Below, piece after piece: positions 35,533 to 47,500 of a stretch of 64,000 nt of DNA. This stretch comes from Sphingobacterium paucimobilis HER1398 (lineage in GTDB: Bacteria; Bacteroidota; Bacteroidia; Sphingobacteriales; Sphingobacteriaceae), in contig NZ_ATDL01000015.1 in NCBI RefSeq assembly GCF_000416985.1, forward strand, positions 806,001 through 870,000. Reading direction: 5' to 3'. The notes beneath the pieces were generated by a model. The model was not told the DNA's origin, did no database searches, and saw only the letters and a program-made list of their open reading frames with translations. The first letter of the stretch is position 1; each line of letters starts with the position of its first letter. A program made the translations under genes and the position numbers.

Positions 35533-37482
35533 TTAATAAGCAATCACTTCGACTTCCGTCCGTCTGTTTGCTTGATGTTCTTCAGGCGTACAATCTACAC
35601 CGTCCGCACATTTATTGACCAATCTAGACTCTCCGTAACCTTTGGCTACTAAGCGTTCACGATCGATGCCTTTTCCAACGATATAATCCACTGCTGCTTG
35701 CGCACGCCTTTGTGAGAGTTTTTCATTGTATTTCTTAGCCCCACGACTATCTGTATGACTTGATAATTCGATTTTCAAAGTCGGATTATTCCGCATAGTA
35801 GCGACTAATTTATCCAAAATCAGTGCCGCATCGGGTCTAATATTATGTTTATCAAAATCGTAATAAATATTTTCCAGAACAAATTTTTCACCAACTTTAT
35901 TTACAGGTTGTAAATTCAGGACTAACTGTATGGTTGTATCTCGTTGGGAATACACCGCACTGAACGATGCACTGTCTGCCATATAGCCTTCCCGCTCACC
36001 ATAAACCCTGTAAGACAACCCTTTATCAACATCAAATCTAATTTCACCTTGATGATCTGTCTTTCCCCGGGCTATTACTTTACCTTCTTCATATAGCATG
36101 ACGATGGCCTGATCTAGTATCTCGCCAGTTTTCTTATCTTTAACCAGGGTAATCAATTCAATATTTAGCCTAGGTTTTGTCAATGAGAAGGAATAAATAT
36201 CATCAGATCCAACTCCGCCCGTACGATTTGAAGATAAATAACCCATCGTATGCATATCATCATCCATGCTGTTTATAAAGGCAAAATCATCTGATGCAGA
36301 GTTTATAGGGTATCCCATATTAACAGGTTTTGTAAAGGAAGCCTTAGCCCCGTTGGCTTTAAAAATATCCAATCCTCCCATCCCTATATGACCTGTACTC
36401 GAAAAATAAAGCTCCTCGCCTTCCACCGATGGGAACATTTCGTCTCCACTGGTATTGACCTGACTGCCCACATTTTGAGGTGTCCCCCATGATCCATCCT
36501 GTTGTAGTTCTGAGTACCAGATATCAACACCTCCCTGTCCTCCCGGCATATCCGATGCAAAATACAGAATTGTTTCATCCTTATTTAAGGCAGCATGTCC
36601 GACAGAATATTCCTTCACATTATTATAAGGAAAATCGTCTTCGATCCAAGCCTCACCGTTCTTTCTATAGATTTTAAGTTCGAGGTTTTGCTTCTTCCAT
36701 CGCTGCGCATGAGCTTTATACTTTTGCGCATCCTTACCGGCATAGGTCCGTGTTACATAGAGGACATCATTTGCTAAATTGACCGCTACAGGCCCCACAT
36801 GATAAGCAGAGTTGTTGAAAGACTCTGTCATTAGGTTGGGATAATGCAAGGATCCGTCGATACGGCGTTCGGCGGAATAGACCCTCAAATAAGGCTGTCC
36901 CGTCATCCCACTTTTTTCGCTCAATAGGCTGTTGGGCTCTGTAGCATACAAGGCCCCACTAGCAGTAGGTGTAAGGCCAAATTCTGATAGAGCAGTATTC
37001 ACGACCCGCTCATTGTTCACTTGATGCTTGGTCGGATGTTCCATCCAATAAGCAGCCGAATCAGCTCCAACAACAGCACGCTCTATCTCGGGACTGGTAC
37101 CGTACTTACCCATATATTTAGTATACTGCTCTTTCGCTTCCAGATACTTTCCTTGTTGTTTTAAAACCTCCGCATACTTTAGGTGGGCTTCTTTACTGGC
37201 ATCCTCCAGCAAGACAGCTCTCGAAAGCCAGTTTTCGGCAAGTTCATACCGCTTAATGTAGTAATAACTTTCTGCCAAGCGCTCCAAGTCTTCAGTCTTC
37301 GGCTTCTTCTTGTCTAAAACCAACTGTTCATAGGACTGGGCTGCATTCGCATATTCCATTCGCAGGAATTCCTGTTCTGCTCTCGCTCTCTTGCCTGGTC
37401 GCTCTTGAGCCTGAATATCGGTTCCGATTAAGACCAAAAACAAAGCTAACGCACCTATTCCTTTATAATATTTTCTTTCCAT
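35533..37482 (-). CDS. OmpA-family protein with TPR, PD40 propeller and carboxypeptidase-like domains
   Basis: 649 aa with a signal peptide (about residues 1-25). In order: TPR-like helices (about 30-140), a WD40-like/PD40 beta-propeller region (about 150-430, with DMPGGQGGVDIWYSE and FSSTGHIGMGGLDIFKANG), a short carboxypeptidase-like beta-sandwich (about 440-510), and the peptidoglycan-binding OmpA domain (about 530-649, with YYDFDKHNIRPDA, SHTDSRG and NRRTEVEV). This architecture is that of PorE-like and gliding-associated OmpA proteins linked to type IX secretion. It lies 18 nt after the PorP/SprF-like gene and is the last gene of the adhesin unit. Confidence 0.92.
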   Translation of the reverse strand: MERKYYKGIGALALFLVLIGTDIQAQERPGKRARAEQEFLRMEYANAAQSYEQLVLDKKKPKTEDLERLAESYYYIKRYELAENWLSRAVLLEDASKEAHLKYAEVLKQQGKYLEAKEQYTKYMGKYGTSPEIERAVVGADSAAYWMEHPTKHQVNNERVVNTALSEFGLTPTASGALYATEPNSLLSEKSGMTGQPYLRVYSAERRIDGSLHYPNLMTESFNNSAYHVGPVAVNLANDVLYVTRTYAGKDAQKYKAHAQRWKKQNLELKIYRKNGEAWIEDDFPYNNVKEYSVGHAALNKDETILYFASDMPGGQGGVDIWYSELQQDGSWGTPQNVGSQVNTSGDEMFPSVEGEELYFSSTGHIGMGGLDIFKANGAKASFTKPVNMGYPINSASDDFAFINSMDDDMHTMGYLSSNRTGGVGSDDIYSFSLTKPRLNIELITLVKDKKTGEILDQAIVMLYEEGKVIARGKTDHQGEIRFDVDKGLSYRVYGEREGYMADSASFSAVYSQRDTTIQLVLNLQPVNKVGEKFVLENIYYDFDKHNIRPDAALILDKLVATMRNNPTLKIELSSHTDSRGAKKYNEKLSQRRAQAAVDYIVGKGIDRERLVAKGYGESRLVNKCADGVDCTPEEHQANRRTEVEVIAY

Positions 37483-37500
37483 ATTGCTTACAATTGATAG

Positions 37501-38511
37501 TTAGAAATATCGAGGGCTTAATACCTGTCTTCCTGTTCTTCCAAAAGTCACCCCTAGGGTTACCTCATGTGTACCATTCTGCATACCACTCATACGGTTG
37601 AGCATATGGTCATAAGAATATCCTATGCGGAACTTAGGGGAAACATAAAACTGAGCAATACCACTCATCGAGTTCAAGGCACTCAGTTTACTAGCCGTTT
37701 TGGAGGTGTAATCTCTATCGAAAATCTTAGCCCTGGTTCTGTAGCTCGCTCCTATCCAAAATTTTTCATTAAAGATAAACATAGCATTAACGTCCATGGA
37801 AGTCGGCCCTTTGAAATCATCTTTGACAAGAATACTCGGTCGCAACATCAAGCCTCTATCCAATTCGACCAACATCCCTGCAATGAAATAGCCGTGGATA
37901 CTCCGATACAGGCTCTCCAATGAGTTTAGATTGAACTGAAAGTCTTCTCCACTCTTGCTATTGGTAAACAGATCGTGTACTGCCACCCCTGCATACCACT
38001 TTGTATTGCTGTAATATACGCCAAGTCGAACGTCTGGGCGCCAAGTTGAAATCTGTCCATCAGGAATGGAAGGATCATCAATATCATGGTATTTCAACTT
38101 TCGGCCATCCAAGCTATATTGTGTAGCTCCCGCTGCAATTCCCAAAGCCAAGCGATGCTCGTCCGACCGATCCAACTGTAAACGCAAAGCGTAGTTGGCA
38201 TAAGCACTCGTCGCTCCTTGAGCCCCCAACTGGTCTCCTGTGATCTGTAACCCTACACCATGCCGTTTATCTTCATCAATAACCCCATCTATAGATACAG
38301 TACCTGTTTTCGGAGCACCATCCCATCCGGACCATTGACTACGAAGTCCCATCTGTCCAAACCATTCCTCTTTATATCCGGTATAGGCTGGGTTTACGCT
38401 GATAGAATTGAATATATATTGGGTAAACTGAATATTCTGTTGGCCATAGCTCTTCATTCCTAGAAGAGCCATGGTCAATATTAATGCACTTTTTATTCCG
38501 TATCGTTTCAT
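37501..38511 (-). CDS. PorP/SprF-family type IX secretion membrane protein
   Basis: 336 aa with a signal peptide (ends near SYGQQ). The family signature begins the mature protein: QNIQFTQYIFNSISVNPAYTG, then GLRSQWSGWDGAPKTGTVSI, with further barrel strands and a final YDHMLN segment plus EVTLGVTFGR. PorP/SprF proteins are outer-membrane beta-barrels. SprF-like members are needed to secrete or hold the large adhesin encoded next to them. Here the adhesin gene at 38537 ends 25 nt upstream, so this protein probably serves as its dedicated anchor on the type IX system. Confidence 0.95.
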   Translation of the reverse strand: MKRYGIKSALILTMALLGMKSYGQQNIQFTQYIFNSISVNPAYTGYKEEWFGQMGLRSQWSGWDGAPKTGTVSIDGVIDEDKRHGVGLQITGDQLGAQGATSAYANYALRLQLDRSDEHRLALGIAAGATQYSLDGRKLKYHDIDDPSIPDGQISTWRPDVRLGVYYSNTKWYAGVAVHDLFTNSKSGEDFQFNLNSLESLYRSIHGYFIAGMLVELDRGLMLRPSILVKDDFKGPTSMDVNAMFIFNEKFWIGASYRTRAKIFDRDYTSKTASKLSALNSMSGIAQFYVSPKFRIGYSYDHMLNRMSGMQNGTHEVTLGVTFGRTGRQVLSPRYF

Positions 38512-38536
38512 AACACGTATTTCTTAATTACTTCAA

Positions 38537-41500
38537 TTAATTTGATTTGATCGTCACCCATCCTTTATGTACTTCTTTTTTGCCTGCCTTCACCAATTCC
38601 AACACATAGAAGTATGTCCCCTCACTTAATCCGAATCCGTTCCAATCATTGTTGTATGCATTAGTTTTGTACACCTCATTACCCCAGCGGTTGACAATGG
38701 TAAGTCCTACCCTATCATAAATCTCAAGACCTTTGATTCGGAACTCATCATTTTTGCCATCACCATTCGGCGTAATGATATTTGGAATATCCAGATTATT
38801 ACTAGATACCGTCACTCGCACAGTCGCTGTATTGCTCCATCTTCCTTTCACATCTTTCACGCGATAAGTAAAGGTATCTTCACCGATCATATCACGGGAT
38901 GATTCATAAGTCACCGTACCGTCGATTCCCACTGTTATGATGGCGCCGGAAGAAGAATTGACTATTTCTACTGTAGATTTGTCTATATCCCATTTGGTGA
39001 CAATATCATTGGCCAGTACATCAATCTCTACTGGTACTGCGGTATTCGTCTCAGCGACGTCATCGACTGCTTGGATACGCTGATGCTCTACTGGAGTAGG
39101 ATCGGTATCGTCCTTGTCGTCCTCAGGATCGGTATCCGGATCTTTACCTGGTCCCCAAACGGAGATACCATTGATTACCTCTTCTGGCGCGTCCTCAGAT
39201 ACAAGTACATGTACACGGACCTTAATCTCCTCACCGACACCAATCACTTGGCTCGTTGTCAATGTAGCTTGGTTATCAGAACCTTGAACGGTGGCGTTAG
39301 AACTGATCATTTCATAGTTTTTGATGGACAATCCTGCCCCTGGTCTCTCTACAAGCGAAATGGTTTTGCCCGACTGCGCTGTAGCTGGTCCTTGGTTGGT
39401 TATCGTCAACGTAAAGGTAGTCATTTCACCTGCTTTCACAGTACTCTCATCCGCTACTTTTACAATTTTCATCTTAGCCTCACTGACCACTGGAATTTCA
39501 GGTGTCTCATCGGTGTCATCATCTACTTCGATACCGTTCTTAACCGTTCCCGTAGCATCTAATGGTACGTGCCCTTTTATGTTCAACTCGACCGCGCCTC
39601 CAACTGCTACTGGCTTGGTTACTTTAATTGTAAACTCACCCGTAGTCTGGTTGTAATTTCCGTCAAAGGATGCATTATCTCCTACTACTGCAATATCTGC
39701 AGCAGTAATCGTCATTCCATCAGGTCTTTCAACAACCTTAATCTCATGTCCAATTTGGGCTGTCGATGGACCATTGTTGGTCAATACGACTTTGAAGTCG
39801 ACTATATCCCCGACAAAAACTTCAGTCTTGTTCGCTGTTTTCTTGACTCCGAACTTCGCTTTGTTGTCTACTGGAATCGGAGGTGTCTCTGTTTCCTCGT
39901 CTTCGACCTTAATACCGTTCTTGATCGTACCTGTAGCTTCTTCCGCTATGTGCGCTGTAACAGTCATGTTAATCGTAGCACCCAAGTCTACTTCATTCGT
40001 CACCACCAGCGTGAACTCACCGGTCACTTCGTTGTACTTACCTTCAAACAGATTAGCATTACCGCTTGTCACTTTAATATCAGCAGCTGTGATGGTCAAG
40101 AATGGTCCTGGTTTCTCAATTACCAGTACTTTATGACCTGGTTTTGCTGTCGAAGGTCCATTATTTGTCAATATGACATCAAAATCAATTTGCTCGCCTG
40201 CTACTGCATTTTGTCCAGCGGCAACTGTTTTCTGAACGGCAAACTTCACTTTGTCCACTACCGGTATCTCTGGTGTCTCTTCCTCATCGTCATCTACTTT
40301 AACACCATTCTTAACCATACCCGTAGCATTAGCCGGTACCATAGCGTAGATTTCAAGAACAATCTGCTCGGTCAGCTTCACATCTTTTGTTACCTTCAAT
40401 GTAAACTCGCCAGTACTCGCATCGTAGTTACCATCTAGTTCGGCATTGCCCGACATCACTTTAATATCGGCTGTCGTGATCACCATATTGCCTGGTGTTT
40501 CGATTACTAAAATCTCTTTACCAATCTTGGCTGTCGACGGGCCTGCATTGGTCAATACCACATCGTATTTTACTTTTTCACCAGCTACAGCCTCTATTGC
40601 ATCTGTAGTCTTCGTTACTGTAAACTTAGCATTGAACGCCACAGGAATTGGATCCGTTGTATCTGTCCCATCCGGTCCATCAGTAATAGGTGTTTTATCC
40701 TCCCAGATGTTAATTGTATTGTGAACAGTATTGACCTGCGCATCTGGATCGACATCCACCACTACTGTCAATTTGATCTGCTCAGTCACCACGACATCCT
40801 GATTAACAGTCAATGTAAAGAATCCATTTGCATCAACAGGACTGACCACCCCCTTGTCTGATATAATTCCTGTTATTGTCTGTCCAGCGCTCACTACATC
40901 CTGCAATCTCAATTCAGTACCATCTAATATAGTTGAAGCACCTTTATTGGTCAATGTCACAGTATAGCTAAACTCTTCACCTGCTATTGCTTCTACTGCA
41001 TCACCGACCTTCACTACGGCACCAGGTTCACCCCAACCGTAATCACGTTCTACTGGAATCGGATCAGTCGTAGCTGTGCCATCCGGTACGGGTAGATTGT
41101 TTACATCTGATCCAGGATTGTCTTGCCATATATGGATGGTATTCGATATTTCTTTTGGTGCACCAGCATCCACATCGACAGTGATATTTAATGTGAAACT
41201 TGCATCTTTGGCAATGTCTTTATTCAATACCAAAGTAAACAGACCTGTGCTTGCGTCTAGGCTTGCTGTTCCGGTCGTACTTGTTACAGAAACCAACTTT
41301 TGACCTGCGCTCACCACATCTTGGAAGTAGATCGATGTACCATTCATTATGGTCGATGGCCCGTTATTATTGACCGTCACGGTATAACTATATGGCTTAC
41401 CTGCTACTGCAGAAGGTGCATCACCCACTTTCGTAATTGCATCATCGTCGAATCCGTATTTGCGGATTACTTCATACTGTGGAGAGGTAACCGATCCATC

Positions 41501-44500
41501 AGCTGGATTATTTACATCGTTGTAGTTGCCATTTGGATCTTTAGTCCAAATCTTGAATGTATTGTCTACAAAATCAGCTTTAATAGCTCGATCCACCAAG
41601 GTAGTAACATCGAAAGTGAAAATAGCATCCTTTATTATATCGCTTTCTGCACGAACAAAGTATCCTCCTTGTGAATTCCCTCCTCCTAATGTGATGTTGG
41701 CTGACGTAGCAACTACACTACGGAGTTCCTGTCCTTCCGAAGGAAGATCTTGAATGTATAACAGTGTACCAGCATTAATCGTTGATGGTCCACCATTTTT
41801 AACTGTCACGGTATAAACAAACTCCTCTCCAGCTACTGCCTTCGCATCAACTCCATCTTTAGCAACTTTCTTTAGATTTTCACCTGTAAAATCGTATTTA
41901 CTAGAAGAGATATTTAAAGTAATGATTTCACTCTCAACAGCACAACCTTTATTTGTTTGGAACAGCATTCTCAACTGTACCGATTTATTACGGTAATCTA
42001 CTCCATTGATGATTCCGTTAGCAGGAATATCAAAAACAGCTTCGTAATCACCGTATTTGACACCGATGTTAGGTGTTACCCAATCACCATCGATATCCAA
42101 CATTTGCAGACTGGCGCTAGTTACTTTAGCTCCATTTTCACTAACAAATGCTTTTGCTTTAAACTCTTCACCTGGAGCTAGAGTTATTTCATTATTAGCA
42201 TGTACCTCTTCATTGATTTCGATACGGTCTATAACCGGAACAGCGTTAACAGTTATCGTAATCGGAATTCGAACACCTACGCCACAACCGTAACGCATAG
42301 CTTGTACATAATAGGTATGGTCACCGGTCACTGTGTTATTTGGAATAGTAAAGGACATACCATCAGTACTAACATCTACTGGATTACCGCCTTGGTCATA
42401 GACTTTGTAAGTCGTACATTCATCAATTCTTTCAAAATTAATATCCTCGCCGGCACATATTTCAAACTTACCATCTATAGATCCGTATTTAATGGTTGGT
42501 TGTATGGCTACATCGAATATTTCTACTTGATCACTCAACCCAACTTGCACTATTGAACCTAATGCAATTTGTAATCGGTCGTAAGGCTCAGCAAATGCGT
42601 CAACCATCATCGTAGCTTTATCACCTTTAAAGTTTAACAAAGCCAAATTCAAAACATCTAATCCTTGGATAGGGTTTCCAGCTTTCTGTCCTCCCAGATA
42701 ACGCTGGAAACGGAATCCTGTCAATAGATTTAAATTCAATCCTTTATTGGTAATATCCTTCATGATAATACGAAGGGAGTCAGTAGGCATCACTTGGTTT
42801 TTGAATACCACTGTTAAATTAGCTGCGTTCAAAACTGCCACACCACGGACTAATTTTGCGGATGTACTTAAATCATTGTCTACAGCTTTCCATGGTGACA
42901 CTACTGAAGCTGTTGCACTAGCAACACCTAATCCAAGATCTTCCACCCCATGCAAGACGTCCAACACATCTGTATTAGTGTTGTTATCTATTGGTTCACA
43001 ATCCGCTTGTCCTGGTCTATTATAGTAAGCACCGTACACTTTAGATATCTGAGCCACACTGAGCAACGCACCATTTGTTACACGCACCCCTTTGAATGCT
43101 TTAGGTCCATTCCTATCTGCAGGTACAAACGTAAACTCAACAACATTATCAGCAACCAAAAGATCCAACAAAGCTCCGTCCACAGGTTTTAAAGATCCGA
43201 ACGCTTTTCCATCGACACCAATACCCTGTACTGATAGCCCTCCTGCGAGAGTCAAACCACTATATTCCTTGCCTAGTTTGATAGTCACAGGTGTACCTGC
43301 CTTTATCTCATGATCAAACTCGATATTTTGCCATGCCGTTCCTATACCCAATAAGCCTACACCAGTAATTATCCGAGAGTGTGTTTTAGGATTTCCATCT
43401 GTCGCATTCCCTGTTTCTGTTACACCGCCTGTAATGATAGACCCCCATCCTTTATCCACTGTTGCATAAACGCGCTCCATTTGCGGTGGACAATCCTGAC
43501 CATCATATACGTTAACTACAATAGTTTCAGAGGCTGAACAATCCCCGTCTGTGGCCACTACAGTATAGGCTAATTGAGCTACTGTATCTACCTTAGCTGG
43601 AAGCGCATTATAATCTATAGCTTGTCCTTTCTCATCGTACCATTGAATAGTACCGGCTGAAGCCGTTGCCGTAGGCCACGTAATCGTCGCACCCGTAGCC
43701 ACGTATATCACATTAGATCCTGATAAAGTAATAACAGGTGCAGGTTTAACACCTATAGTTACTGCCTTAGCATCTCCTGGTTTATTATCACAAAAACCGT
43801 CACCACTTACTGTTACATATACGGTAGTACTTGGCGCAGTAGGTAGGAATCTCAAAATAGAACCATCAACTGCACCTAGTGTGTCGTATGGTAACTCTAA
43901 TGTTAAATCTGTATCAGCATACCATTTAAATTTCGCATTAGGCACACCACTGGCTTCAGCGATCAAGACAGCTTCTGTCCCCTCACACAATTCTGTTCCG
44001 TCAGCATTAACTGTGATATCCGCTGCAGTGGCAGTAGGCAAGAATGCAACTTCCCATTCTGCAGCAGCACCGTTAAAACAGTAATTGTTATGCTCCAGTA
44101 TCACATAATACTTAGCACCGGCTACAGGAGTCACATCTAATGACGCTCCATCTCCTATATAATCTGTTAAAGCCGCGTCTGCAAACCATTTTACAGTAAA
44201 ATCTGCAACAGCAGGCAATCCAATTCCTAAATCGTCCTTAATGTCCACAGTCAAGGTAACAGGTGAACCTTCGCAGAAAGTACCATTTTGCGAAATATTT
44301 ACATTACTAGCGTCGACTGCTGTACAGTTAGTCAACATAATGTGTTCTGCATCTTCCGTTTTATCAGCACCTGCGGCGTCCTTAAAGTGCGCCGTCGCTA
44401 AGTTGGTAATCGCTGTAACTGGATTGTCTGGATCAGCTGTAAGCGATCCTACTGTCACGGTGAAAGTAACTGTTTTTGACTCGCCATAGGCTAAATCTCC

Positions 44501-47500
44501 AACTGGCAAAGTCACAACTCCAGCTGCTAAAGTCCCACCGGATAAATGAGTTGTATGCTGTGGAATTGTATCTGTTACATATACATCTTCCAACCTTGTA
44601 TTACCTGTATTTTTAACTGTTAGACTATAGATAATTTCATCATTTTCTTGAGCTTCTCTAGTGTTAACTCCATTACTTAATCCAGTTTTTAAGAATCCAA
44701 CACTATGCACTGCGTCTACCGTCAACGTCGTACCCGGTGTAGTAGTATTTGGCTCTGTTGGGTCTTCGTTATTGATTGGTGGGAAAGATTCCTCTCCTGG
44801 ATCCGATGAATTTGGATCAAGCTTAACAACAGCTATGTTTTTAATTTCGGTAATCCCGGTTAAATTAGAATTTACAGTTACGACAAAACTCTGCGTTTCC
44901 GAAGTCGTTCCTACCTTCAATGTCGGTATAGTAAACTTCACTGCACCTCCTGCATATGCTCCACCTGATTTCCAAGTTACTCCCGCAGGTAGCACGTCCG
45001 TAATTTGAACCCCGGTCAACTCCTGGTTTCCTGTATTACGTACATAGATATGGTACGTAACTTCTTCTCTTCCGGACACTGCTGTCATTGTTTTATCACC
45101 GTCTACTTCGTACGCTTTCCAAGAAACAACTGATTTCACAACTTCCACAGGAATCTTTGTTCCTGGCTCACCTTCCGTATCTGGTTGATTAGGATCCGTA
45201 TCCAAAGGAGGAAATGTTTCAACTCCCTTATCTGTTGGGCTGTTTTTAACAAGTGCTACGTTTCTGATAAACTGAACACCTGTTAAATCCGAATTTACTT
45301 TTACTTTAAAAGTGAGAGTATGTTTTTTGCCCGCTAAGACCGTAACATTTTCAAAAGAGACAGAATTTGTAGCTGAATTATAAACACCTCCTGAACTAGG
45401 GACATAAGTCGTATGGGCTGGAATTTTATCCTCAATAATATAATTAACAAGATCTCGTGTTCCTTTGTTTTCAATATGAATACTGTACGTTACTTCTTCA
45501 CCACCTTTTACAGATGACTTATCTGCAGACTTCCATGCGACAAAATTCGGAGCATCCAAATTAAAACAACGTGTTACCGAATACAGTTCAACAGGAGGAA
45601 ATACTGAAACATTTAGTAAACTTTCAATACCTACCGATATACGGTCATACGGTACTCCTGGAGCAAAAGGCAATTCTACTATAGATCCATTCTTAATGAG
45701 ATCAAGTACATCGATTCCATTGACGATACCAGTAGCTCCCCAGTTTACACTCGCTACTTCAGTATGGCCCAGATAAGCTTTAATCTTCAATCCTCCCAAG
45801 ATAGCAACATCAGCAACACCTGCACCAGTTTTGAACTTAATCATTGCTACATCATCTGCAGCAGACACCGAGTTGAAGAAGATCCATTGCTTTGTAACAG
45901 CACCTACTCCTAAAGTTCCGTTACTAATCTGCGAAGCATTAGTTGTATTATCATTCAGCGCATATTGTGGATTTGTAACTCCTGCCCCCCCCAGGTCATT
46001 GACACTCAAAGACAGGCCAGAGTGCTCATACGAGGTCGAAAAAGCATTAAGACACTGGTCTGTACTGGTCTCGTAACACATTCCGTACACGTTCATCGTA
46101 TTAGGTTGTGCCAATAGTCCTACTAAGCTATTCGTTTTATCAGTAATACGTACCGAATTATAGTCTTCTGTTGGTGTCACTGCAATATAATAGCGACCAT
46201 CTTTATCACGTACAATGCGTACAGTGTTGTTACCTCCATTAGAAACAGCGTCCATCTGGCTGCTGGCAAAATCAACTCTTGTACCATTATTCTTAACCTC
46301 TACTTCAAAAAAATGATCACCTAGAACGAGCCCATTAACCAAGCCAGAAACGACATTCCCTAAACTTCCACCTAACAATTTCTCTAAAAGAGTGTCTTCA
46401 AAATCTACACGAATATAGGATGTCTTTCCAGCAGGAACTATATGGTTATAGCCAAGCTCTACTGAACCTTCATATTTATTACCTAGTCCTAAAAGTATGC
46501 CCGAACCGGATTTTAGCGTAGCAAAACTTCCAAAATCATCGTCGAACAGGTTTTGTACATCATCAGCATTTTGAGCATCCACCAATAATGTTGCACAGCT
46601 AGGAACTACAAATGGAGACTCTTCTTTGGTTTCTGGACAAGTAGCTCCAAAACGTTTTACACTGTACACACGTAATGGTTCAGCCGCGAGATTTAAAGAA
46701 ACAAGTGATTCTGCCCCTATATCCACACGGTCAAAGGTTCCACTAGGTTCAAACTCCAACTCGGCAATCCCCCCTGAGCGGAATAGTGCCAGTAAATCGA
46801 TATTATTAATTAGTCCGGCCTGTAACGTATAATCAGAACCGACTTGATCCTTACCATTAAAGAATTTGATCTTATACGCCCCTAACAAATCTAAAGAAAG
46901 CAGTGAAGAAGGCTCTATCTGTAATCTGATCTTCACTTTGTCCCCTGCCTGAGAAGGTTGATTAAAGTAAATAGTTTGATATACGTGTGCTGCTACACCG
47001 ACAACTCCTAAATTAATCTTAGAGTATTCTGAAGAATTAGCACTGATCGCGCGATATGGATTTTCTACACCTGTAGTAGAAATATTGCCCACATTTAAAC
47101 CTATACCACCTCCCCTATAGGATGTGAAGTTTGCTGGGAAGCAAGCATCGGTTCCAATTTCAAAACAAGCATTATATACATCTAAACTAGCCTTTTTCCC
47201 TGTAGCAAGTAAGGCTTTTACATGGTTTGTGATTCGAATACTGTTATACGGTGCACTTGGTGTAACAGCTAAGTAATAGCGACCAATACTGTCTTGCACC
47301 AATGTGACCACACCATTAGCTTTCCCTGCAAAAGCATTGGAACTGCTTTCTTTTAAAACCGAAGCCTGACCATTTTTGGCTTCTACTTCGAAAAATTGAT
47401 TTCCAAGCAATAAACCGTTAGCTAAATCGCTGACTAATTTGCCTAAGCTACCACCGAGCAATTTATCTAAAACATCTTGATCGTAGTTGACACGAACATA

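Noticed and set aside
39085-41905. Regular spacing of repeats, considered as CRISPR-like or minisatellite
   Set aside because: The repeats are in frame, 380-440 bp long and diverged at DNA level; they are DUF11 protein domains.
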